Below the pieces are notes generated by a model, which had not been told where the DNA came from, ran no database searches, and saw nothing but the letters and a program-made list of their open reading frames with translations. Made by a program: the position numbers and the translations under genes. A stretch of 64,000 nt of DNA from Candidatus Coprovivens excrementavium. Lineage in GTDB: Bacteria > Bacillota_I > Bacilli_A > RF39 > UBA660. The stretch spans positions 479,317-543,316 of the forward strand of contig CALVVU010000001.1 in assembly GCA_944363975.1 (NCBI GenBank), given 5' to 3'. The first letter of the stretch is position 1; every line of letters begins with the position of its first letter. Shown piece by piece: positions 1 through 6,972 of this stretch.

Positions 1-61
1 ATTAAGTGTTGAAAATCCAACAGAACTTACTAATTTAATCTGTGATATTATGAGTAAATAA
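1..61 (+). CDS. 3' end of a gene cut by the window edge
   Basis: Reading from base 2 gives 19 codons ending SKx with TAA at 59-61, directly followed by a terminator. The visible C-terminus (LSVENPTELTNLICDIMSK) is too short to identify. The stop-plus-terminator arrangement supports a real gene end. Confidence 0.6.
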   Translation, partial: LSVENPTELTNLICDIMSK

Positions 62-88
62 GAGAGACTTGTCTCTCTTATTTTTTTA
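60..88 (+). terminator. Rho-independent terminator of the upstream gene
   Basis: Nine-base-pair stem (60-68 with 71-79, arm AAGAGAGAC) with a tight loop, followed by a T run at 81-87. Confidence 0.85.
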
Positions 89-93
89 TTATT

Positions 94-102
94 TGTTATA
101 AT
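94..102 (+). promoter_or_regulatory. Extended -10 promoter for the deformylase-like gene
   Basis: TGTTATAAT (TG, one base, consensus -10) lies 22 bases before the start codon. The -35 position falls in the preceding terminator and shows no match. An AGGAGG ribosome-binding site follows. Confidence 0.65.
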
Positions 103-123
103 ATAAGATATTAGGAGGGTATT

Positions 124-702
124 ATGGAAGCTTTAAGAATAGATAAAGATTTAGAGTATTTGAGACAAGTAAGTATAGATGTTGATTTAAAAAAAGACAA
201 TTTAAAAGAAGATATTCAATTAATTGAAGAATATTGCTTAAGTCATGGTGTATTTGCAATAGCTGCAATTCAATTAGGGATTAATAAACGAATAATTTAT
301 TTAAAGAATACACGATTAGATAAAGTTGATGATGATAAATGGAATGAAGCACAAGTTATTATTAATCCTGTTATTAAAAAACAAGTTGGGTTAACTAAGT
401 ATTGGGAAGCTTGTGCAAGTTGTTTAGATAATACTGGTTTAGTATTAAGACCATATAAAATTTTAATTAATTATCTTGATTTAAATGGTAAAAAACATCA
501 AAAAACTTTTAAAGCTTTTCCTGCTACTGTATTTTCTCATGAATATGATCATTTAAATGGAATATTACATATGGATAAAGCTTTAGAAGTAAGAATTATG
601 AATAAGGAAGAAAGAAGAGAGTTTAGAAAATCACATGGTTATGAAATTATATGTAAAGATGGAGAATTTCTAGATTTGGAAAAAGATTATGATAAAAACT
701 AA
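124..702 (+). CDS. Peptide deformylase family protein, divergent
   Basis: Peptide deformylases are metalloenzymes that remove the N-formyl group from new proteins. At 192 residues the length fits. Motif 3, HEYDHLNG (H139, E140, H143), is intact. Motif 2 appears as EACAS with the metal-ligand cysteine at C97 (usual EGCLS). Motif 1 appears as GVFAIAAIQ at 42-50 (usual GxGxAAxQ). The metal ligands and catalytic Glu are therefore present, but the two glycines that shape the pocket are altered. It may be the housekeeping enzyme of a fast-evolving lineage or a paralogue with another N-terminal substrate. The start is set by a strong AGGAGG site. The last bases overlap ybaK. Confidence 0.82.
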   Translation: MEALRIDKDLEYLRQVSIDVDLKKDNLKEDIQLIEEYCLSHGVFAIAAIQLGINKRIIYLKNTRLDKVDDDKWNEAQVIINPVIKKQVGLTKYWEACASCLDNTGLVLRPYKILINYLDLNGKKHQKTFKAFPATVFSHEYDHLNGILHMDKALEVRIMNKEERREFRKSHGYEIICKDGEFLDLEKDYDKN

Positions 703-1159
703 TGCAATGAGAATTTTAGATAAATACAAGGTTTTGTATGAAGAATTAAATTTAGATATTAATGAAGCTTTGGATGGTGTTACTTGTGCTAAAATGTTAA
801 ATTTAAATATTGATATGGTTTTTAAAACGCTTGTTACTGTAAGTAAGAGTAAAAACTATTATGTCTTTGTAATTCCTGTAAATTGTAAATTAGATTTGAA
901 GAAAGCTGCTAAAAAGGTTAATGAAAAGAACTTAGAAATGCTTCCTTTAAAAGATTTATTAAAAATTACAGGTTATGTTCATGGTGGATGTAGTCCTATC
1001 GGAATGAAAAAGGTTTTTAAAACGGTTTTTGATGAGTCAGCATTGAATTATAAAGAAATTGTTTTTAGTGGTGGAAAAATTGGATATTTTGTTAAATTAA
1101 ATGTTCGAGATATTGAAAATATTATTGATATAAGTTATGAGAATGTTGTGGAGGACTAA
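689..1159 (+). CDS. ybaK: YbaK/EbsC-type Cys-tRNA(Pro) deacylase
   Basis: This family hydrolyses Cys wrongly attached to tRNA(Pro), a proofreading step in translation. The 156-residue length, the opening KTNAMRILD, the VFKTL motif with the invariant lysine at K46, and GYVHGGCSPIGMKK are typical. The start at 689 restores the family N-terminus and overlaps the deformylase gene by 14 bases, so the two are probably translated as a coupled pair. The ASCH gene begins on the base after its stop codon. Confidence 0.9.
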   Translation: MIKTNAMRILDKYKVLYEELNLDINEALDGVTCAKMLNLNIDMVFKTLVTVSKSKNYYVFVIPVNCKLDLKKAAKKVNEKNLEMLPLKDLLKITGYVHGGCSPIGMKKVFKTVFDESALNYKEIVFSGGKIGYFVKLNVRDIENIIDISYENVVED

Positions 1160-1543
1160 ATGAAGGTATTGACATTAAAACAGCCTTGGGCAAGTTTAGT
1201 AGCTAATGGTTATAAAGAGTTTGAATTCCGTTCATGGAAAACTAATTATCGTGGGTATTTACTTATACATGCTGGATGTGGAGTAGATAAAGAATGGCTA
1301 GATAAAGTTAAAGATTTTAATCTTGATTTTCCTAAAAAAAGAATATTATGTATAGTCAAATTAGAAGATTGTATTTTAATTGATGATAGTTTTAATAAAA
1401 TGATAAATAATAAAGATGAGAGAATATATGGTCGTAAAGAAAGGACTGGTTATGCTTGGAAATTGAAGCTTGTTAAGAATATAGATAGTAAGGAAGAAGT
1501 TAAAGGGCAATTAGGTTTATGGAATTATGATGTTGATAAGTAA
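1160..1543 (+). CDS. ASCH-domain protein
   Basis: A 127-residue single ASCH fold (PUA-like beta barrel, expected to bind RNA or modified nucleosides). The signature LTLKQPWASLVANGYKEFE near the N-terminus, then RGYLLIHAG and a Trp/Gly C-terminal motif (QLGLWNY), is typical. Some ASCH proteins hydrolyse N4-acetylcytidine, but the substrate here is unknown. Its ATG abuts the ybaK stop codon and its GGAGG site lies inside ybaK. It therefore belongs to a three-gene translation and RNA-quality unit with the deformylase and YbaK. Confidence 0.8.
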   Translation: MKVLTLKQPWASLVANGYKEFEFRSWKTNYRGYLLIHAGCGVDKEWLDKVKDFNLDFPKKRILCIVKLEDCILIDDSFNKMINNKDERIYGRKERTGYAWKLKLVKNIDSKEEVKGQLGLWNYDVDK

Positions 1544-1562
1544 AAAGTTATTAACATTTTTA

Positions 1563-1591
1563 TATACATTATTAAATATGTGATGTATAAT
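1563..1591 (+). promoter_or_regulatory. Probable promoter of gmk
   Basis: TATACA (4 of 6 to consensus), a 17-base spacer and TATAAT, 25 bases before the gmk start codon. Confidence 0.5.
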
Positions 1592-1616
1592 ACTTGAATA
1601 AATTAGGAGGGAAGCT

Positions 1617-2297
1617 ATGAGTAAGATACTGAAACAAAAAGAAAGAGGCTCTTTAATCGTAATAAGTGGTCCATCGGGATGCGGAAAAGGAACGATTATA
1701 AAAGATTTTTTGAGTAAACATGATAATGTTTGGTTGAGTATTTCTTGTACATCAAGAGATATGAGACCTGGAGATATTGCTGATGAAACTTATTTTTTTA
1801 TAAGTCGTGGAGAATTTGAGGAGAAAATTAAAAATGATGAATTCTTAGAATACGCTGTATATAATGGAAATTATTATGGTACGCCAAAGGAACATATTGA
1901 AGAAAAGTTAACTAAAGGAATTGATGTTATTTTAGAAATTGAAGTTCAGGGAGCTTTAAAAGTTAAAGAAATAGTTCCAGAAGCTATTTGTATATTTATT
2001 ATGCCACCAAGTATGAAAGAATTAAGAAAACGTCTAGTTGGTCGTGGAACGGAAGATAAAGAAAAAGTTCTTAATCGTTTTAAAACAGCGTATAAAGAGA
2101 TAAACGAAGTTACAAGATATAATTATGTTGTTACTAATGATTCAATTGAGGATGCATCAAAGAAAATTGCAGCTATTATAATGTCAGAAAAATGTCGTGT
2201 TGATCGTATTGAAGAAGTGTATTTAAATAATGAAGAAGAAGAAATTCATGAATTATTGATGGATAAAGATTTTGTAAATGAGGATATAAAAATATAG
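1617..2297 (+). CDS. gmk: Guanylate kinase
   Basis: Phosphorylates GMP to GDP with ATP. The P-loop SGPSGCGKGT is at residues 17-26, and the GMP-binding segment follows with SCTSRDMRPG, then EYAVYNGNYYGTP and EVQGALKVK. At 226 residues it is slightly longer than the E. coli enzyme because of an acidic C-terminal tail (EEEEIHELL). AGGAGG lies just before ATG. It has its own promoter and terminator. In many Firmicutes gmk precedes rpoZ and priA, but neither is present here. Confidence 0.97.
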   Translation: MSKILKQKERGSLIVISGPSGCGKGTIIKDFLSKHDNVWLSISCTSRDMRPGDIADETYFFISRGEFEEKIKNDEFLEYAVYNGNYYGTPKEHIEEKLTKGIDVILEIEVQGALKVKEIVPEAICIFIMPPSMKELRKRLVGRGTEDKEKVLNRFKTAYKEINEVTRYNYVVTNDSIEDASKKIAAIIMSEKCRVDRIEEVYLNNEEEEIHELLMDKDFVNEDIKI

Positions 2298-2320
2298 AAG
2301 AGGTAATACTCTTCTTTTTA
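2296..2320 (+). terminator. Terminator after gmk
   Basis: Stem AGAAGAG (2296-2302) with CTCTTCT (2309-2315) and T-rich tail. The stop codon sits in the stem base. Confidence 0.75.
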
Positions 2321-2337
2321 TTGGACATTTACTTTAA

Positions 2338-2366
2338 TTGGATTCTTGTGTTATTATATATATAAT
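2338..2366 (+). promoter_or_regulatory. Promoter of the small membrane protein gene
   Basis: TTGGAT, 17-base spacer, perfect TATAAT at 2361-2366. The -35 element is weak. Confidence 0.5.
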
Positions 2367-2389
2367 AGGATAAATAGGGAGAGAACTAT

Positions 2390-2992
2390 ATGGAAAAAAA
2401 CAACTTTAAGGTTAGTAATTTATATGGTAGGGCAAGACGTATTGAATTAGTAGAAAAAATTGCTTATATTGTTGTTGGAATAATAGCTATTGTTTTAGTT
2501 GTTTTTTTGGTTGCTCGTCAAACGAAGTCACAAGATGGAAATGTTAATTTCGCCTATCTTCGTGAATATTTAGAAAATAAAGGCTATATGTGTGATAGAA
2601 TTCATCTATCTGGTGGTCAGTGTGTGTTATCAAATGAAAATAGTAATCATGTATTTATAAGAAGAGATAATGGTTTTGAATATATTGTTAGTACTAATAG
2701 TTATATTTTAGGTATGAAACATTATTTAGATGAAGAAGATGAAATAACTTTTAAAACTTATTCTGAAGCATTCATTGGTTATCGTAATAGGAATTATGTT
2801 TGTTCTTATAAGAAAAATATTATTGGGGGATTAGAGAGATGTGTTGATGAAGATACAGGTGAAGAACTTGATTTAGATTCATATAAAGGTGTTATTGTTC
2901 AAGCTATGAATGAACTTAATAATATTATAGATAGTTCTGGTTATGATAAGAATGAATTGTTAGAAAATTATATTTGGAAAAAGGAAGCTTAA
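2390..2992 (+). CDS. Single-TM exported protein with two cysteine pairs, unknown
   Basis: I do not recognise this 200-residue protein. A basic N-terminus (RARRIE) precedes one hydrophobic segment at about residues 24-44, and the rest would face outside. The outer domain has four cysteines in two close pairs (C68/C78 and C138/C151), which could form disulfides. Similar single-TM proteins with paired cysteines occur at 17979, 32278, 42408 and 42896. It has its own promoter and ends in a bidirectional terminator. AGGGAGAG precedes ATG. Confidence 0.75.
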   Translation: MEKNNFKVSNLYGRARRIELVEKIAYIVVGIIAIVLVVFLVARQTKSQDGNVNFAYLREYLENKGYMCDRIHLSGGQCVLSNENSNHVFIRRDNGFEYIVSTNSYILGMKHYLDEEDEITFKTYSEAFIGYRNRNYVCSYKKNIIGGLERCVDEDTGEELDLDSYKGVIVQAMNELNNIIDSSGYDKNELLENYIWKKEA

Positions 2993-3018
2993 AAAAAGAA
3001 AAAGTTAAGCTTTCTTTT
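2985..3018. terminator. Bidirectional terminator between convergent genes
   Basis: AAGCTTAA (2985-2992) pairs with TTAAGCTT (3005-3012). T-rich runs follow on the plus side. Both flanking genes end inside the hairpin. Confidence 0.7.
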
Positions 3019-3658
3019 TCTTTTCTTTTACATCTTTTATTTTCTTTTTCTTTTTATTATTTTGTTCTTCTTGTTCTTCTTGTTCCTCTTGAATAATTAG
3101 TGTAGTTGTTCCTGGTTCTTCTGGTTTTGTTGTATCTTTAGAATAGAAGATGAAACCGGTTATTTCAATAACAGCATATATCATCATTATTATACCAATA
3201 GTTGATAAAATAATGTCGCCGATTACTATTGTGTAAACACCAACAATCATTAAGAGAATTGAAGTAATTAAAAGAGGAATAAATTTTCGACTTTTATTGT
3301 TAATAGAAAGAGCATTTATAAAACGCATTATGCCACTAAAGAGAATCCAAGCTCCAATAATAAAACGAATGAATTGTTCAACTACTTCGGAGAAAAAGAT
3401 AAAAATTATGGCGAATATTGTAGCGATTACGCAGAATATTAGACGACTTTTTTTAGGTATAATATCTTCTTTTTTTTGCTCAATAATATAAATTATAAGT
3501 TCAATAATAGCTATTACTACTAGAATTATTCCTAAAGATATTGAAATAAAGGAGATAACTTTATCTGCACTACTAAATAAGATAGCACCTAGTATAAAAA
3601 AGATGATAGCATTTATTAATGAAGATTGAGATGAATATGATTTAACTTTTATTTCCAT
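3005..3658 (-). CDS. DUF308/HdeD-like six-TM membrane protein with charged tail
   Basis: A 217-residue protein with about six short hydrophobic helices over residues 12-170, in the paired-helix pattern of DUF308 (HdeD) proteins, whose role is poorly defined. The cytoplasmic tail contains a tandem EEQ repeat followed by a Lys-rich end. A second DUF308 protein lies at 50910. On the minus strand an extended TATAAT-like -10 (3684-3689) and GAGG site precede ATG. It is one of only four minus-strand genes in the window. Confidence 0.7.
   Translation of the reverse strand: MEIKVKSYSSQSSLINAIIFFILGAILFSSADKVISFISISLGIILVVIAIIELIIYIIEQKKEDIIPKKSRLIFCVIATIFAIIFIFFSEVVEQFIRFIIGAWILFSGIMRFINALSINNKSRKFIPLLITSILLMIVGVYTIVIGDIILSTIGIIMMIYAVIEITGFIFYSKDTTKPEEPGTTTLIIQEEQEEQEEQNNKKKKKIKDVKEKKKKA
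3062..3088 (-). repeat. Three 9-bp tandem repeats encoding EEQ units
   Basis: TTGTTCTTC occurs three times in tandem (the last as TTGTTCCTC) inside the DUF308 gene. It encodes EEQEEQEEQ on the minus strand and is prone to slippage. Confidence 0.8.
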
Positions 3659-3741
3659 TTTGAAACCTCTTTTCGTTATTTTTATTATACAACAAAATGG
3701 CGTTATTTTATAAATAAATTATGTTTTTATATATTTTTATG

Positions 3742-3750
3742 TGTTATAAT
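3742..3750 (+). promoter_or_regulatory. Extended -10 promoter of the 889-residue protein gene
   Basis: TGTTATAAT 28 bases before ATG, with no clear -35, followed by GGGAGGG. Confidence 0.65.
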
Positions 3751-3777
3751 ATTTTTAAATAATAGGGAGGGTGTTTT

Positions 3778-6447
3778 ATGCTAGATTTTGATACGACTTT
3801 TGAATTAATGAAGAAGTATGGGTATAGTTCAACTGTACACCCTTATATTTATCAAAATGGGGAGACAATGGGCATTTGTTATACCTATATTGATGAGGAT
3901 TATGGAACTTTAGAGAGAATTAAATTATTTGAAGATGCTGATAGTTTAGAAGAGTTTTTAAAAAAATTAGAATGGATTAAGACAAATGGTAAAAATTATA
4001 ATGTGAGAATGGCCCTTGATAATTATGAGTCAATGAATCCTAAAGTTATTTTTTTACGTAATGAAAAGATAATGGTTGAAGGTGAAATGTTTAATATTGA
4101 TACATATGATTACCGAGAAAGTCAAAGATTAAAGATGGATGATGTATCAAAGGTTATTTATGAAGCTGGAGATTTATTATTAGTGTATGATGAAATTAAA
4201 GGTAGACAATTACAGTATTTAAAAAGTATTGTAAGATTAAAAAATACTTTAAGGCAAAAGTATTATGATTTGCAGTGTGAGGTTGATAAGTATAATAAAT
4301 ATAAAGTTGAAAGAGCTTTAGTTTTATTGCCGGAAGTTGCAGATATAGGAATAAATGAAATGTTGGAAATAAATATTAAGGATCGTTATAATATGTATGT
4401 TACGCAACGTCCATCTTATCAAGAAGCAGTAGATTTTGTTAGGGAAGTATGGGATTTAAATAAGAGTTTGGAATTGAATGTTAAGTATTATGAAGCAATG
4501 AAAGAGGAAAATGATGTTCGAAATGAAATAAAAATAGTTGAACAAAAACTTGAGTTAATGAAGGATTTAAATGATAATTATAAACCTTTATTTGGTGTTG
4601 ATTTAGTAGGAAAATTCAGAAAAATAAATAAAACTTGTCGAAAATATAGCAATTCTATTTCAACTGATTTTATTTCTGAAAATATAAATACAATTAATCG
4701 AAAGTATGCAGTATTTGATAATCTTGATTTATTATATACTTCTGATTATTTACGTGAAGCAATTCAGAATACTAATTATGCTGATTTGGCAATAAAGTAT
4801 TCGAAAGATAAAAGTAAGCAAGAGGTTAATAGGAGTAGAAAACCATTAAATGAAGTAGCATCTAGTCTATCTATTCAATATCGTGATCGATTAAGTAGTG
4901 ATGAGCAAGCTATATTAGTTATATTTAATAATCATAAATATAGAAAATTATGTAATGCAATTTTACAAGTTGAAAATTTTGCGGAAATACCTGTAAAGAA
5001 ATTAATAAGTAAAATAAATGGAATAAAGGGTTTCTCAAAAATAAAATCAGAATGTTATGATGTAGTTAAGAGAAGATTAAGTGATCCTATTAATCAAAAG
5101 ATAAAAAATATGCTTTTTAAAGATTATGATTTTTCTACTTTTGAGACTTTTATTTCTTCTTTGATAAAGGAATTAGTGAAGTTAAAAAATGTTAATAATA
5201 AAATGACTATTAATGGTGATATAAATATGTATTTAATAGTTAATAAAGTAGAAGATATTTCTAAAGAGAGATTTTTGGTTGTAACTAATTCATTAAATTC
5301 TTTGTTAATTGATACAAAGGATACGAATAAAATGATAGGAATTACTTTGTTAAAAGAAAATTCACCAGTTTTATATTCGCCTTATTATTTTGATGTTGGA
5401 GATATATATAGTAAGAATGCTTCTTTACAGATGAATATTAAGGAAATGGTTGACTTTGAATTGCTAGTTGATACTTCGGATATAGTTATAAATGTTGATC
5501 CATATAGAACTAATGTAGTTCGATATTATAGTGAACCAACTGCGATAGAAAATATCTTAGTAGTTAATGATTTGAAAATGAATTATAAAACAACATTTTG
5601 TAAATTTGCTTTTACAAGTAATATTGTTGAGGAAAATGTTGTTAATCAACCTCAATTAAGTACTAATGTTAGTCTTTCTAATAATCAAAGTGTTTCTAAT
5701 TTACCAAAGCAGGATGTTCAAAGTAATAGTGGAGATATTAAGATACAAGCTGTTAATAATGTTAATTTGAATAACTCTACTGTGACGAGTAAAAAGGAAG
5801 AACAAAAAGTTGTTAATCAACCTCAAGTAGGTACTAATGTTAGTTTTTCTAATAATCAAAATGTTTCTAACTCATCAAAATCAGCATCAGCTATCCAAGG
5901 TGTTAGTGGAGAAGCTAAAACACAAGTAGTTAATAATGTTAGTTCGAATATTACTCAGGAAAATCAGAAGAAGGATGAAAAAGTTGTTCTACCTGTTACG
6001 AAACCGAAAGAGGAAAGTAATATTGTTGTTAATAAGGTAGTTGAGAATAAGAAACCTGTTTTAGAAAGTTCTAATCAAGTAGTTAAAAAGGTAGATAATC
6101 AAGGAACAACAAGTGTAAATAATTTACCAATTAAGAAAGAAAATGTAAATAATACTACTAATGTAGTGGTGAAACCTAAAGAAAATGTTGCTCCTAAGGA
6201 AAATATTAATAAACCAGTAGTTAAACAACCTGTTAATAATTCTAATAATAAGAGTAATGTCGTAGCTAATCAAATGCCTATGGTTAAAAAGGAGCCAGTG
6301 AAAAATACAGTTCAAACACCAGTGGTAAAGAAAGTTGTTACAGTTAATCAAGTTGCAAAACCAGCATCAGTTACGAGTAGTCAGCCAGTAAATAATCCAT
6401 CTGTAAAAACAGTTAATAATAGTGAAAAAAGTGAGGGAGTTAAATGA
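3778..6447 (+). CDS. Large unknown protein with Asn/Val/Lys-rich repetitive tail
   Basis: I recognise no family for this 889-residue protein. Residues 1-615 look globular and soluble, with helical or coiled-coil stretches around 145-175 and 235-265 and no signal peptide or TM segment. From about residue 620 to the end the sequence is low complexity (N, V, K, S, Q, P), with an imperfect repeat of about 57-59 residues. This looks like a disordered linker or sticky tail. Its TGA stop overlaps the ATG of the next gene by four bases, so the two-TM protein downstream is translationally coupled and is a likely partner. Confidence 0.8.
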   Translation: MLDFDTTFELMKKYGYSSTVHPYIYQNGETMGICYTYIDEDYGTLERIKLFEDADSLEEFLKKLEWIKTNGKNYNVRMALDNYESMNPKVIFLRNEKIMVEGEMFNIDTYDYRESQRLKMDDVSKVIYEAGDLLLVYDEIKGRQLQYLKSIVRLKNTLRQKYYDLQCEVDKYNKYKVERALVLLPEVADIGINEMLEINIKDRYNMYVTQRPSYQEAVDFVREVWDLNKSLELNVKYYEAMKEENDVRNEIKIVEQKLELMKDLNDNYKPLFGVDLVGKFRKINKTCRKYSNSISTDFISENINTINRKYAVFDNLDLLYTSDYLREAIQNTNYADLAIKYSKDKSKQEVNRSRKPLNEVASSLSIQYRDRLSSDEQAILVIFNNHKYRKLCNAILQVENFAEIPVKKLISKINGIKGFSKIKSECYDVVKRRLSDPINQKIKNMLFKDYDFSTFETFISSLIKELVKLKNVNNKMTINGDINMYLIVNKVEDISKERFLVVTNSLNSLLIDTKDTNKMIGITLLKENSPVLYSPYYFDVGDIYSKNASLQMNIKEMVDFELLVDTSDIVINVDPYRTNVVRYYSEPTAIENILVVNDLKMNYKTTFCKFAFTSNIVEENVVNQPQLSTNVSLSNNQSVSNLPKQDVQSNSGDIKIQAVNNVNLNNSTVTSKKEEQKVVNQPQVGTNVSFSNNQNVSNSSKSASAIQGVSGEAKTQVVNNVSSNITQENQKKDEKVVLPVTKPKEESNIVVNKVVENKKPVLESSNQVVKKVDNQGTTSVNNLPIKKENVNNTTNVVVKPKENVAPKENINKPVVKQPVNNSNNKSNVVANQMPMVKKEPVKNTVQTPVVKKVVTVNQVAKPASVTSSQPVNNPSVKTVNNSEKSEGVK
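5638..5985 (+). repeat. Imperfect tandem duplication in the tail of the 889-residue protein
   Basis: Two copies start at 5638 and 5809. Each begins with codons for VVNQPQ, then TNVS.SNNQ.VSN, and each later carries SG..K.Q.VNNV. The copies have diverged and differ by a two-codon indel. Confidence 0.8.
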
Positions 6448-6875
6448 AAAAAATAAAAGAGTTTGGAAAGAATTTTAAAAGTTATGTCGATTATTTAATG
6501 ACAGTTAATTTTAAAGAATTGTTGGTAAATGTTTTAATATTGGTATGTATTTTAATATTAGCACTATTTGTATATGTACCTGTAGGTATTGTTCAAGAAT
6601 TAATTAGAAGTATTATTGTTGTATATGCATCTTTTAGCGACTTGGGATTACAATTATTTAATTGGTTTTTCTTATTAATTAGTTCAGTATGTGCAATATT
6701 GTTTTTTGGATATTTATTTAACAAGAGATTTGCAGATATTAAAGAATTCAAGAAACAAGTGAAAGATAGTTTAGAAAAAAAAGATAATCATAAAGATAAA
6801 GACGAGAAGAAAGATGAAATAAAAAAAGAATCTGAAGAAGATGAAATAATTTTACCAAAAACTAAGAAGAACTAA
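6444..6875 (+). CDS. Two-TM protein coupled to the 889-residue protein
   Basis: A 143-residue protein of unknown family. It has two hydrophobic helices (about 24-48 and 66-90) and a highly charged Lys/Glu cytoplasmic tail from about 95. The ATG lies inside the stop of the preceding gene (ATGA overlap), so expression is coupled. The simplest reading is a membrane anchor for the large soluble partner. A strong terminator follows. Confidence 0.8.
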   Translation: MKKIKEFGKNFKSYVDYLMTVNFKELLVNVLILVCILILALFVYVPVGIVQELIRSIIVVYASFSDLGLQLFNWFFLLISSVCAILFFGYLFNKRFADIKEFKKQVKDSLEKKDNHKDKDEKKDEIKKESEEDEIILPKTKKN

Positions 6876-6897
6876 TTGAGAGAGTTCTTCTTTTTTT
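6864..6897 (+). terminator. Terminator of the two-gene unit
   Basis: Ten-base-pair stem AAGAAGAACT (6864-6873) with AGTTCTTCTT (6883-6892), then T run. Confidence 0.85.
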
Positions 6898-6972
6898 GAT
6901 AAAAACTTGTCAATTTCTTTATTTTGTGATAAAGTTTTTGTTGGATTTTAAAAGAGAAGTGGGGAAAGTTAT

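Noticed and set aside
5638..5985. CRISPR array or mobile repeat
   Set aside because: The repeats are in frame, diverged and encode a low-complexity protein tail. There is no constant repeat-spacer pattern and no cas gene.
6444..6447. Possible use of TGA as Trp (Mycoplasma-type code)
   Set aside because: Conserved Trp positions in lysS, cysS, fusA and others use TGG, no in-frame TGA is needed inside conserved enzymes, and TGA serves as stop for several genes.
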